From assembly GCF_000970855.1 (NCBI RefSeq), contig NZ_KQ034047.1, positions 501,820 through 565,819 on the forward strand: 64,000 nucleotides of DNA. The letters run 5' to 3'. The stretch comes from Lactobacillus helsingborgensis. GTDB taxonomy: Bacteria; Bacillota; Bacilli; Lactobacillales; Lactobacillaceae. The notes below the pieces were generated by a model. It searched no databases. It worked only from the letters and a program-made list of their open reading frames with translations, and was not told where the DNA came from. Positions 35,414-43,746 of the stretch are shown here, piece after piece. Made by a program: the position numbers and the translations under genes. The first letter of the stretch is position 1. Each line of letters opens with the position of its first letter.

Positions 35414-36965
35414 AGATTTTATGTTTGAGATTATTTATTTCCCGGGAAATATTTTCTATCTCTTTAAATGAAGCATTGGGGGCGGTAATTAGTTTATCTA
35501 ATTTAAATTGAAGTAAATTAATCCGATTATCAATATTGGTATTCTTATGACTGGAAAAATCACTAGCCGTAATTAATTTATGATTTTTTATTTCCCAGAT
35601 TGCAAAATTCAAATTTTTCAGCAAGTTCTGATCATGAGATACCAGGATAATAGCAAACGGATAATTTTTTAGAAATGTCTCAAGAGCATTAATAGCTGAA
35701 ATATCTAAAAAATTATCTGGTTCATCAAGTATCAGTAAGTTATGTTCACCTAATAGCACCTTTGCCAATTTATAACAAACTAGCTGGCCTCCACTTAAAT
35801 CACAGACTTGGTTATTCAGAAATCTTCTTAAATGTAAATCACCTAAAAGTTGCATAGTAGTTGTTTTATCAAAAACACTGATTTTAGAAATTGTTTCTAT
35901 CACTGTCTCCCTTTCCGCAGCTTCTTGAGCAATATTCTGTTTAACATAACCGATTTTTAATTGCGGATTAAACCAAGCGTTAAGTTTTTGATGAAATAAT
36001 TTTGCTAAAAAAACTGATTTTCCGACACCATTTTTGCCAGTTAATGCAATTTTTTCTCTTCCTTTTATTTGCAAATCTTTTGTTATACTAAACAATTTGT
36101 TTCCGTGTAAGACAACATCTTGAATGCCTAATCTGACCAAACTACTTTTTTGTGATAGATCTAAGTTTGTTGTTTTAACGTTACTTAATGTAATTGTATG
36201 ATGGACTTGTGGTTTTTCCAGCGCAGCTTCTTCGCTAGTTATACGTTTTTTTAATTGAGTACTAATTCGGCTAAGCCTTTTCTCTATCTTGCTGCTGTCT
36301 TTTATTTTCCAATCCGACCAAGACATATCTTTCTTTTTCTTGGTAGCCTTTTGAGACTTTATTTCAGCGTCTCTTTGATCTTTCTTTAGTTTTTTAATTT
36401 TAGTTAGTTTTTCATGGTATTCTATGTTTTTTCTTTTTTCTTCAGCTATGAGAAATTGACAATATTCACTATATGAACCCTTAAATTCATGAACTTGATG
36501 ATCTTTAATGTGCCAAATAAAATTAACAAGTTTCTGTAAAAAAGACTGATCATGACTAATTATCAAAATTGGTTGTTTTAAACTACTTAAGGCTTTAATT
36601 AGCCATCTTTGTTGCTCAATATCTAAATTAGAAGTTGGTTCATCCAGAATCAACAAAGAATCTCTGGCTTGACCCAATCTGATTATTGCCTGAGTAATGG
36701 CTTCTTTTTCTTTTTCCCCACCACTTTGCTCATCATTATTTAAAAGTTGTGGCACCAAAACAATGCGGCAGTGGCGCTGAATTTGTCCCGTTACTCTAAA
36801 AATTGTAGACATTTGGGCAATAGTATTAATCAATGTGGTTTTACCTACACCATTATCCCCGATTAAACCAATTATTTGATTGTCCTGAATATTCAAATGT
36901 GGGGCATAAAACAAAGTTCCGTCTCGATTTTCAACGGTGAGATTAGTTATTCTAATATATTCCAT
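35400..36965 (-). CDS. ABC-F family ATPase (antibiotic-resistance-like, Vga/Lsa/VmlR type)
   Basis: 521 aa, two ABC domains and no membrane segments. Walker A GDNGVGKTT (36-44), signature QSGGEKEK (80-87), Walker B LLILDEPTSN (~105-114); a highly charged linker (~170-260, KKLKKDQRDAEIKSQKATKK); second Walker A GKNGVGKSV, signature LSGGQL and LLILDEPDNF. The length and Lys-rich interdomain linker fit ARE-type ABC-F proteins that free ribosomes from drugs such as lincosamides, streptogramin A or pleuromutilins. Its 5' leader contains a terminator/antiterminator arrangement. Its 3' end overlaps the convergent permease pseudogene by 14 bp. Resistance is inferred. Confidence 0.87.
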   Translation of the reverse strand: MEYIRITNLTVENRDGTLFYAPHLNIQDNQIIGLIGDNGVGKTTLINTIAQMSTIFRVTGQIQRHCRIVLVPQLLNNDEQSGGEKEKEAITQAIIRLGQARDSLLILDEPTSNLDIEQQRWLIKALSSLKQPILIISHDQSFLQKLVNFIWHIKDHQVHEFKGSYSEYCQFLIAEEKRKNIEYHEKLTKIKKLKKDQRDAEIKSQKATKKKKDMSWSDWKIKDSSKIEKRLSRISTQLKKRITSEEAALEKPQVHHTITLSNVKTTNLDLSQKSSLVRLGIQDVVLHGNKLFSITKDLQIKGREKIALTGKNGVGKSVFLAKLFHQKLNAWFNPQLKIGYVKQNIAQEAAERETVIETISKISVFDKTTTMQLLGDLHLRRFLNNQVCDLSGGQLVCYKLAKVLLGEHNLLILDEPDNFLDISAINALETFLKNYPFAIILVSHDQNLLKNLNFAIWEIKNHKLITASDFSSHKNTNIDNRINLLQFKLDKLITAPNASFKEIENISREINNLKHKISKEN

Positions 36966-36985
36966 ACTAGCACCTGCTTTTTGCT

Positions 36986-37034
36986 AAATAAAAAGCACTG
37001 ATAACCAAATTGCCCATAATTTGATTAGCAGTGC
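36986..37034 (-). terminator. Attenuator terminator in the ABC-F leader
   Basis: On the minus strand a 17-bp stem (arms at 37018-37034 and 36995-37011, one mismatch, one G-U) is followed by TTTTTATTT. It ends about 20 nt before the ABC-F start codon, after a ~200-nt leader, so readthrough must be controlled. Confidence 0.75.
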
Positions 37035-37198
37035 ACAAAAAGCGGTGAAATTAAAGCGCCACCTTAATAGAGAACAATACTAATTTCTGATTATCGGCAA
37101 AAATGCATGATAAAAGCATTGGTTATCAAACTTTTTTGCTTACTAATAAAACCAGAAATTAATTCTCCATTTTTTGCAATACCTTCTTTTCCTAAATT
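37035..37198 (-). promoter_or_regulatory. ABC-F 5' leader with antiterminator segment and minimal ORFs
   Basis: The segment GATAACCAA (minus strand, 37119-37127) is complementary to TTGGTTATC in the 3' arm of the attenuator and also to an upstream TGGTT (near 37150-37155). This gives two exclusive foldings. A three-codon ORF (Met-Glu-Asn, 37159-37170) follows AGAAGG (37182-37187) by 11 nt, and a 22-codon ORF without a clear site runs 37119-37051. This is the layout of ribosome-sensed attenuation. Details are inference. Confidence 0.5.
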
Positions 37199-37204
37199 GT
37201 TTCA

Positions 37205-37232
37205 ACTATATCATATTTATTTAATTTTTCAA
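37205..37232 (-). promoter_or_regulatory. ABC-F gene promoter
   Basis: Minus strand TTGAAA (37227-37232), 16-bp spacer, and TATAGT (37205-37210) preceded by TGA, an extended -10. It lies at the 3' end of the ASCH gene region, with transcription starting near 37198. Confidence 0.6.
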
Positions 37233-37240
37233 CAGACAAA

Positions 37241-37684
37241 TTATTCAACTTTTTCAAAAATCTCACATACCATTGGTGCCTGCGGATAAAATTTTTGACC
37301 ATTGGCTTTAAATTCTTCTTCAAAGAATTGATCATGAATTTTGCGCCAGTACTGGTAGCTACGGTCACCTTCACCTTCATGATAAGCATGTTCTGCAGAA
37401 ATTTGATTATAAGGGATAATTTCTACAACTTTATCTTGAACAACACAGACAGGTTCACCCTGACCATCAAGAATTATGTTCCAATCGCCAATATTTGAAA
37501 TATCTTCATAGCCAGGTACATATTCCGAAGTTGTTGCAGTTTTGATTCCCTTGTCAACTAGTTCAGCCAATTCATCTGCATCTTCTTTACTAGAACCAAA
37601 AGCCCAGGCATCAACTTTAGTATCAGTAGCCAAATTGTGTTTAAGACAAAAGTTATACCAGAATTGTTTTACTTTTTCGTCCAT
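37241..37684 (-). CDS. ASCH domain protein
   Basis: 147 aa. FGSSKEDADELAELVDKGIKTATTS and DWNIILDGQGEPVCVVQDK, followed by HAYHEGEGDRSYQYWRKIH, are the ASCH fold pattern (PUA-like; some members are RNA-binding or hydrolyse N4-acetylcytidine). The start at 37684 shares a base with the cytidine deaminase stop (TAATG); a start at 37696 would overlap it more. Pairing with cytidine deaminase suggests a role in modified-pyrimidine metabolism, which is inference. Confidence 0.85.
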   Translation of the reverse strand: MDEKVKQFWYNFCLKHNLATDTKVDAWAFGSSKEDADELAELVDKGIKTATTSEYVPGYEDISNIGDWNIILDGQGEPVCVVQDKVVEIIPYNQISAEHAYHEGEGDRSYQYWRKIHDQFFEEEFKANGQKFYPQAPMVCEIFEKVE

Positions 37685-38076
37685 TATAACCACCATTCTG
37701 GAGTCAGTTCACCCATCGTAGCGACCTTCCCACTTTCATAATCCAGCATCACTTCAATATGGCGATAATCTTTTTCCATTAATTGAACAATAAATTCACG
37801 ACAAGCTCCACACGGCGCACCATTTTTACCATCTGCCATTAATGCTAAAACTCTGCTAATCCTTGTTTCACTGTTAGTAATCATATTAAAAAGAGCATTT
37901 CGTTCCGCGCAAACACCTAATCCGCAAGCCGTGTCAACACAAACTCCCGTATAAATATTTCCTGACTCTGTCATAACTGCAGCAGCGACACCACCAGCTT
38001 CCATATGGGGACCAATCGCGGTGAATCCTTGTACTTTCTTAGCTGCTTCATACATTTTTTGCCATTTTTCATCCAT
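37684..38076 (-). CDS. cdd: Cytidine deaminase
   Basis: 130 aa from the ATG at 38076 (GAGGGG upstream; the longer frame from 38121 has no site). Zinc and catalytic motifs CAERN (Cys56, Glu58) and PCGACRE (Cys89, Cys92) are intact. It deaminates cytidine and deoxycytidine to uridine forms in pyrimidine salvage. Middle gene of a GNAT-cdd-ASCH unit. Confidence 0.94.
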   Translation of the reverse strand: MDEKWQKMYEAAKKVQGFTAIGPHMEAGGVAAAVMTESGNIYTGVCVDTACGLGVCAERNALFNMITNSETRISRVLALMADGKNGAPCGACREFIVQLMEKDYRHIEVMLDYESGKVATMGELTPEWWL

Positions 38077-38117
38077 CTTTTTCCCCTCATTTTTTATAAA
38101 TTGTCTATAGATTACGT

Positions 38118-38603
38118 TCAAAGTTTTTTAGTCATAATATTAAATTTATAGATGCCGCCATTTGAATGAACCATTTCTGTCCCTGTGTTGACATAAGCGG
38201 CCTTTTGATAGACTTTAATTGCACGCAGGTTGAATTCAGCTACCGCTAAAACAATTACTTGATAATCATAGTTATTTTTAACATAATTTTCGATAACCGT
38301 CATAAATTCGCTGCCTAAACCACGACCAGTTAAATTTGGAGCCAATCCCAAGCCAACTTCAACTTGTTCTTTTTTCTCCTTATCTGGATCAAGACAAAAG
38401 AAGGCGACTAAATTATCATCTTCATCCAAAACCTGAAAGTAATTATTTTTACGCAATTGGGGAGAAATTATTTCATCATAATCTTCTTGATCATTTTTCA
38501 TATCATAAAAAGCGTATTGTCCGTTGTAATGCCATTTATCCGCAATAATCAAGGCATTTTTTTGCGACAGCATTGCTATTTTTTGAAAAATACTTTTATT
38601 CAT
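38118..38603 (-). CDS. GNAT-family N-acetyltransferase
   Basis: 161 aa. The acetyl-CoA motif NLTGRGLGSEFMTVIENYV and AEFNLRAIKVYQKAAYVNTG are clear GNAT motifs A and B. GAGGTGAAG lies upstream of the ATG. Substrate unknown. It is first in the run with cdd and the ASCH gene, 41 nt before the cdd start. Confidence 0.88.
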   Translation of the reverse strand: MNKSIFQKIAMLSQKNALIIADKWHYNGQYAFYDMKNDQEDYDEIISPQLRKNNYFQVLDEDDNLVAFFCLDPDKEKKEQVEVGLGLAPNLTGRGLGSEFMTVIENYVKNNYDYQVIVLAVAEFNLRAIKVYQKAAYVNTGTEMVHSNGGIYKFNIMTKKL

Positions 38604-38694
38604 TTCTTCACCTCTATTCTTTTAAATATTAAAGACTAATTAATTATTTAATATACTGAAACCCCATTCAAAAAGCAAATTTACAACAAAAAAT

Positions 38695-38726
38695 CCGTTT
38701 TTACTTATTACACTAAGTAAAAACGG
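38695..38726 (-). terminator. Terminator of the SDR gene
   Basis: Perfect 13-bp stem (CCGTTTTTACTTA at 38695-38707 with 38714-38726), 6-nt loop, with ATTTTTT following on the minus strand. Confidence 0.8.
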
Positions 38727-38750
38727 AAACTAAATTTCATTTGTTACCTT

Positions 38751-39638
38751 TTAATTAATAGCTGGTCCACCTGTAGCACCATAGACTTGACCTGTGACAT
38801 AACTTGCCAAGTTTGAAGCTAAGAAAATATAAACATGAGCTATTTCATCTGGTTGTCCTGCACGTTTCAAAAGTACTTCTTGACCGAAAGTGGAAAGAGC
38901 CTCAGTTGGCTGACCGCCGCAAACTTGTAAAGGTGTCCAAACTGGGCCAGGAGCAACACTATTAACCCTAATACCCTTTGGAGCAAGACTTTGAGCCAAA
39001 TTAATAGAGAAGCTGACGATTGCCGCTTTAGTTGCGGCATAATCAAGCAATATTGGTGATGGACTAAATCCTTCTAAGGAAGTCGAGGTCAAAATTACAC
39101 TACCTGGTTTCATATGCGGCACAGCCGCTTTAGCCATTTCAAACATGGAGATGATGTTAACTTCAAAGGTATCGTGAACTTGATCCATTGACAAATTCTC
39201 TAAACCATCAGCATTTTGTTGGATAGCTGCGTTCATGACCAGTAATTCTAAGCTGCCAAATTCTTTGACAGCTTTTTCAACAACTTTTTCTGCTTCGCCG
39301 CGTTTACGGAAATCAGCTGGCAGCAAAACTGCCTTACGTCCAGCCTTTTTAATGAGTTCAGCTGTATCTTTAGCATCGGATTCTTCTGCCGGTAGATATT
39401 GAATGGCTACATCGGCTCCTTCTTTGGCAAAGCCAATTGCGACAGCACGACCAATACCAGAATCACCACCAGTAATAAGTGCATGGCGATCTTTTAACAA
39501 GCCGTGTCCTTCATAGTCAGCCATGTCGCCACTAGGCGTAGGATCCATTTTACTTTGCACGCCTGGATATTCCTGTGATTGCTTAGGAAAATCATCATGA
39601 TGATAACGTTTTAACGGGTCTGATAAATTATTGTCCAT
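38751..39638 (-). CDS. SDR-family oxidoreductase (YhdF/YhxC-like)
   Basis: 295 aa. An N-terminal ~45-residue polar extension (HHDDFPKQSQEYPGVQSKMD) precedes the Rossmann start ALITGGDSGIGRAVAIGFAK; NAAIQQN, the catalytic YAATKAA and GIRVNSVAPGPVWTPL follow. The extension and order are typical of the glucose/ribitol dehydrogenase-like general-stress SDRs of Gram-positives. Substrate unknown. Single gene with its own terminator. Confidence 0.92.
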   Translation of the reverse strand: MDNNLSDPLKRYHHDDFPKQSQEYPGVQSKMDPTPSGDMADYEGHGLLKDRHALITGGDSGIGRAVAIGFAKEGADVAIQYLPAEESDAKDTAELIKKAGRKAVLLPADFRKRGEAEKVVEKAVKEFGSLELLVMNAAIQQNADGLENLSMDQVHDTFEVNIISMFEMAKAAVPHMKPGSVILTSTSLEGFSPSPILLDYAATKAAIVSFSINLAQSLAPKGIRVNSVAPGPVWTPLQVCGGQPTEALSTFGQEVLLKRAGQPDEIAHVYIFLASNLASYVTGQVYGATGGPAIN

Positions 39639-39797
39639 TTCTACTTTCTCCCTTCAATAAATTCAATTTCAAGATACCGCTTTTATAATAATAAAACAAA
39701 AATATTGCTTATTAATTAACAAAAAGTCATTATCTTTGCCCAATTAAATGCGATGCTATATTATGAATTTATTAGGTGTAATAGGAGGAAATACTTA

Positions 39798-40163
39798 ATG
39801 TTTAAATCATACAAAAAATTCTGGCAGAATATCTTTAATTTTTCTGGTACTGCTAGTCGTTCAGAATACTGGTGGCCGGTAATTATTAATTGGATTCTGG
39901 CTTTTATCTTAATACATTTAGTTGAGAGCCTTTTAGGCCATTCAATCAATGATATTTATACTTGGGGCGACTGGAGTATTAAGACTAGTTCTCTCATTAT
40001 TTCCTTCGTTGTCTGGATTGCAATGCTATCTTTGCGTTTTCGCCGTTTACATGATAGCAATCACTCTGCTTGGTGGATTCTGATTATGATAATTCCAATC
40101 ATTGGCGACATTTGGTTTGTCATTTTAATGCTGTTACCATCCAAGGCAAATAATTACGATTAA
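39798..40163 (+). CDS. DUF805 membrane protein
   Basis: 121 aa from the ATG at 39798, which has AGGAGG nine bases upstream. The DUF805 pattern is clear: YKKFWQNIFNFSGTASRSEYWW, membrane segments at ~27-45 and ~65-80, LRFRRLHDSNHSAWWIL and a final helix ending in LLPSKANNYD. Function of the family is unknown. A hairpin terminator follows. Confidence 0.88.
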   Translation: MFKSYKKFWQNIFNFSGTASRSEYWWPVIINWILAFILIHLVESLLGHSINDIYTWGDWSIKTSSLIISFVVWIAMLSLRFRRLHDSNHSAWWILIMIIPIIGDIWFVILMLLPSKANNYD

Positions 40164-40210
40164 AATGTAATTCCTTTTCTAATATAAATCACGTGCAATA
40201 ATGTACTTTT

Positions 40211-40236
40211 AGTGCAATTATTGCACTTTTTCTTTC
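40211..40236 (+). terminator. Terminator of the DUF805 gene
   Basis: AGTGCAA (40211-40217) pairs with TTGCACT (40221-40227) around a 3-nt loop, followed by TTTTTCTTT. Confidence 0.65.
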
Positions 40237-40820
40237 ATAGCCAATACTTACGCTAGCAACATAACCAAGATTGGATACGGCTTGCATTATACTACTTTAT
40301 GTTTGCCCTAGCTCAATGATCGTAATGAAATGAATCTCATATTGGTGTATCAGGTTCACGCAAAAGCAATGCAGATGCAATTTTAAAAATCGTGCGCAAT
40401 CCTGAATTATAGTTAAATCGCCACATAGATTTTAATATAACTAAACTCAGTAATCAGAAAAAATTAGTTGAATGATACTAGTTAATTTAGTAACAGTTTT
40501 CATTATGAAAGTAATTGAATTATTTGCTTTAAATTGGATATTAGCTTGATGTAGTAGCAGCATTAGCAATACTTATAATATACAATTTTTTAAATGTATA
40601 TAAAATATTGATATAATTGTCACAGAGTTAATGATATTTGTATGAAATTAATCACTTGCTTATGATTAAAATTTTCATATAATTTAAAAATGTACCGGTA
40701 CTAAAAATTTAGCAGCAAAGGGATGATTAATTTAAAATTCAAAACTAGCAATTTCAGGAGTGACTAATTTAGCTTTAAGTCCAATTGCAACTTTTATTTT
40801 TTAAAAAATAGAGTGTTATT
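40237..40820. other. Intergenic region with a coding-like fragment
   Basis: No intact gene seen. A short plus-strand stretch (about 40330-40413) reads NESHIGVSGSRKSNADAILK to a stop, without a start codon, and looks like a decayed gene end. GTACCGGTAC (40692-40701) is a perfect palindrome, and TATAAT at 40614-40619 could be a -10 box. Otherwise AT-rich and unremarkable. Confidence 0.4.
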
Positions 40821-41087
40821 ATGGAAACAAATAAACAAAAATTAACGGTAAGTCAAAAAAGATCTAGAAGTAAGCCCAAACACTTTAAACTTTATCAGTT
40901 TTTTGCATACTTTTTCTCCATAATGATAAGCAGCATTTTGACTGAAAAGTTTTTCCCAAACTGTTGGCCATTTTGGTCTAGTGGCAGAAATCTTCTGATG
41001 TTTTTAATTAGTCTTGCAATATATTTTATATTTTTTACTTTTACGGATAAAATCCTTGACTATTTCTGTTCTAAAAATAATAACTAA
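40821..41087 (+). CDS. Small hypothetical membrane protein
   Basis: 88 aa. A basic N-terminus (KQKLTVSQKRSRSKPKHFK) is followed by two hydrophobic segments (~27-40 and ~58-76, LLMFLISLAIYFIFFTFTDK). No family recognised. The ribosome site is weak (GAG seven bases before the ATG). The 3' end lies inside a degenerate direct repeat, and a strong terminator follows at 41152-41190. It stands alone among decayed sequence and could be a relic. Confidence 0.5.
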   Translation: METNKQKLTVSQKRSRSKPKHFKLYQFFAYFFSIMISSILTEKFFPNCWPFWSSGRNLLMFLISLAIYFIFFTFTDKILDYFCSKNNN

Positions 41088-41160
41088 ACTATAATTACGA
41101 GTGCAGATAAACCTCTTGACTATTTCTATTCTAAAAACAATAATTTCGGGTGCAGATAAA
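41055..41160 (+). repeat. Degenerate tandem duplication at the 3' end of the small membrane gene
   Basis: CTTGACTATTTCTGTTCTAA (41055 on) recurs at 41115 with one change, and GTGCAGATAAA at 41101 recurs at 41150. The first unit is ~60 bp; the second lacks about 11 bp inside. The duplicated part spans the last codons, the stop and the start of the terminator stem. Confidence 0.7.
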
Positions 41161-41190
41161 TCATCAAATCATGATTTATCTGCTTTTTTT
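41152..41190 (+). terminator. Strong terminator
   Basis: GCAGATAAATCAT (41152-41164) pairs perfectly with 41171-41183 around 6 nt, followed by seven T residues. Confidence 0.8.
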
Positions 41191-41660
41191 GTGATTTCAT
41201 TGATCTACTTTTTCAAAATTACAAAAAATGTAGTTTATCACGTATTCAATAAACTCAACTAGCTGCTGCCAAAATTTTTAAAAGCCAAACCAAATAATGA
41301 GGTGTAAGCAAGGCTAGGATGTAATTAGTATTAGATAATCCAACCTGATAACGCGGACCTAATTCACCAGAACCAATTTAATAATCATGCTAAAGCTGAT
41401 AGATTTCAATTTTATCTTATTTAACGATAAAAATACCGCCTAATTTGTCCTAAATTTGGAGATCACATCATTTTGTAGTTGCTTCATTTTTTCGTTTAAA
41501 CATCGCTACCTGCCTTCTAGTAACATATTTTGCTAGAAAAAATATAAAATACGAACTTTAATAATACAACCCAATCTTCTTGTTCTTGCATAGTTTTTAA
41601 TTTTATTTTATTCTTATTATTGTCACATTCGATAATAAGAAAGCAAAAAGTGAGGATCTA
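41191..41660. other. Intergenic region with decayed coding sequence and a terminator-like relic
   Basis: On the minus strand (about 41410 down to 41255) an interrupted frame reads IGSGELGPRYQVGLSNTNYI and ends in ILAAAS, with stops upstream and no start; it looks like the tail of a dead gene of unknown family. At 41428-41472 a sequence resembles the MalY terminator at 45937-45977 (shared TTTGTCCTAAATTTGG core). No intact gene. Confidence 0.4.
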
Positions 41661-42926
41661 ATGTCAAGTTTTCAAAAATATTACGCTAAACTATCTGAAA
41701 TTGCTGATTTTTTACTTCATAATCCAGAACTTGGTTATAAAGAATTTAAAACTTCTAGCAAGATTGAAGCTGAAATTAACAAAATTAGTCCCGAGTTAAA
41801 AGTCGAACATTATCTCAATACAGGTTTAAAAGTAACGTTAACTAATGGTAGCCAAAAAACCATTGGAATTATTGCCGAAATGGATTCACTCTATCAGCCT
41901 AATCACAAAGTAGCAGATACGAGTACTGGTGCTGCTCAAGCTTGTGGCCATTATACACAGATCACTACCGCACTAGCAATTATGAACGAAATAATTACCA
42001 ATCACCGGCTTGAAGATTTTGGTGCTAATCTAGCATTTATTTTCACTCCATCCGAAGAATTTGTTGATCTTGCTTGGAGAAAACAGCAAAAAGAAGCAGG
42101 AAAAATAGATTACTTTGGTGGCAAACAAGAGGCTATTAAACTCGGCATTTTTGACGATATTGACTATTGTGTTTCAGTTCATGCGATAGGCGAAGATTTT
42201 GATGAACGAACTATCGAAATTAATTGTGATCTCGCGGGCTTTAATTTTGAATATTTTGATTTTTATGGCAAGGCCAGTCATGCGGCTTTCGCCCCAGATG
42301 CAGGTATTAATGCTCAAAGCATAGCAACATTATTTAATACCGCTTTAGCCCTGCAGCGTCAGCAAATTAAGGATCCCAATCGTATAAGATTTAATCCCGT
42401 AATTGTTGGTGAAAATCATGAATCAATTAACGTAATTCCTGATCACATCAAAATGGGGACAGATTTAAGATTTTTCGACATAGACAATGCTCAAAAATTA
42501 ATGAACCGTTTTAAACAGGCAGCAGAAGGCTGTGCATCAGCACTTGGTGGCTCAGTTGAGTCTGAAAGGCAAGTTGGCTACTTACCTTTGATCTCCAGTA
42601 AAAGTATGAGCGCTATTGTGAAAGATGTCTTCTCTGCAGATGAAAAAATTACCGGTTTAATCGAAAATCGGGGCTACACAATGGCGGCAGGTGATATTGG
42701 GGATGTCAGTTTTTTAATACCAACCATCCAAATCGGTTATGGTGGTTGGAACGGAACTATTCATGGTGATGACTTTACCCTAGTTGATCCTGAGTTTGTT
42801 CTAGCAATTTTTCCTGAATTTGTCTTTAACAGTATTCTTAAGATTTCAAATAACTTGGATCAGGTAAAAACCTATAAGAAAACAAAAGAAGAATATTTAA
42901 CTGAATTAGAAAAGATGGCAAAATAA
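41661..42926 (+). CDS. M20-family amidohydrolase (AbgB/aminoacylase-like)
   Basis: 421 aa. HNPELGYKEFKTS near the start, CGHYTQITTALAI (metal-site region, replacing the common CGHDxHT), FTPSEE, the dimerisation segment GKASHAAFAPDAGINA, and AAGDIGDVSFLIPTIQIGYG are M20 features. Such enzymes cut the amide of N-acyl amino acids or p-aminobenzoyl-glutamate. GTGAGGA lies before the start. The DUF3100 gene starts 1 nt after its stop, so hydrolase and membrane proteins are co-expressed; the transporter may import the conjugate. Substrate unknown. Confidence 0.85.
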   Translation: MSSFQKYYAKLSEIADFLLHNPELGYKEFKTSSKIEAEINKISPELKVEHYLNTGLKVTLTNGSQKTIGIIAEMDSLYQPNHKVADTSTGAAQACGHYTQITTALAIMNEIITNHRLEDFGANLAFIFTPSEEFVDLAWRKQQKEAGKIDYFGGKQEAIKLGIFDDIDYCVSVHAIGEDFDERTIEINCDLAGFNFEYFDFYGKASHAAFAPDAGINAQSIATLFNTALALQRQQIKDPNRIRFNPVIVGENHESINVIPDHIKMGTDLRFFDIDNAQKLMNRFKQAAEGCASALGGSVESERQVGYLPLISSKSMSAIVKDVFSADEKITGLIENRGYTMAAGDIGDVSFLIPTIQIGYGGWNGTIHGDDFTLVDPEFVLAIFPEFVFNSILKISNNLDQVKTYKKTKEEYLTELEKMAK

Positions 42927-42927
42927 A

Positions 42928-43746
42928 ATGAAATATTTAAAAGCATACGGCCCGCTAATCATTTTAGTGTTGTTAATAGATACAGTTTCTGAAATGATTA
43001 GTACCCAAGTATTTAAAATCGGCAAAATTGAAATCTCTATCTTACCTCTAGTATTTGCGGTAATTATTGCTATTTTAGTTTATTTAATCCCAGCAAAACC
43101 TATTAAAAAACTTTACAATGATAAACGGGTAAAATTTGCCGGTAAATATATGATTCTTATCATGTTGCCTTTAATGGCACGTTATGGAGCGAATGTGGCC
43201 CCTAAAATCAATGAAATTATTTCAGTTGGTTGGGTTTTTCTAGTCCACGAATTAGGTAATTTAGGCACGATTCTCTTTGGTTTACCTGTGGCACTATTAC
43301 TTGGCTTAAGAGAAGAAGCTATAGGTTCAACGTTAGGCTTAGGCCGTGAAGGTGAACTAGCATATATTAGTGAAAAATACACGCTAAATTCCCCTGAGGG
43401 TCGTGGCGTACTCGGAATTTATTTAATTGGTACCATTTTTGGTTCAATTATCTTTTCAATCCTTGCTCCACTTCTTCTAGGGATGGGCTTTAACTATAAA
43501 GCTGTTGCAATGAGTGCCGGTGTTGGTTCTAGTTCAATGATGACTGCAGCTTCATCGTCTTTAGCAGCTTTGGTACCAAAACACAGTGACACTATTTTGT
43601 CCTTTGCCGCGGCCAGTCAGTTACTAACTAGTTTTATTGGTACTTATATCATGTACTTCCTGGCAGTGCCTCTGCAAAGATTCATGTACACACACATTAC
43701 CAGCCTGCTAGACAAAAAGAAAGAAGTTTATCCAGATCATGACTAA
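42928..43746 (+). CDS. DUF3100 membrane protein (putative transporter)
   Basis: 272 aa with about 7-8 membrane segments. The pattern LGNLGTILFGLPVALLLGLREEAIGSTLGLGREGE and then SAGVGSSSMMTAASSSLAALVPKH fits the DUF3100 family, which has no assigned substrate but resembles two-component small carriers. It starts 1 nt after the M20 hydrolase and overlaps the next membrane gene by 8 nt (ATGACTAA). The tight coupling of both membrane genes suggests they form one complex. Confidence 0.82.
   Translation: MKYLKAYGPLIILVLLIDTVSEMISTQVFKIGKIEISILPLVFAVIIAILVYLIPAKPIKKLYNDKRVKFAGKYMILIMLPLMARYGANVAPKINEIISVGWVFLVHELGNLGTILFGLPVALLLGLREEAIGSTLGLGREGELAYISEKYTLNSPEGRGVLGIYLIGTIFGSIIFSILAPLLLGMGFNYKAVAMSAGVGSSSMMTAASSSLAALVPKHSDTILSFAAASQLLTSFIGTYIMYFLAVPLQRFMYTHITSLLDKKKEVYPDHD

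Noticed and set aside
41055..41160. Possible CRISPR or satellite repeat
   Set aside because: Only two unequal copies, overlapping a gene end, with no spacers or cas genes.
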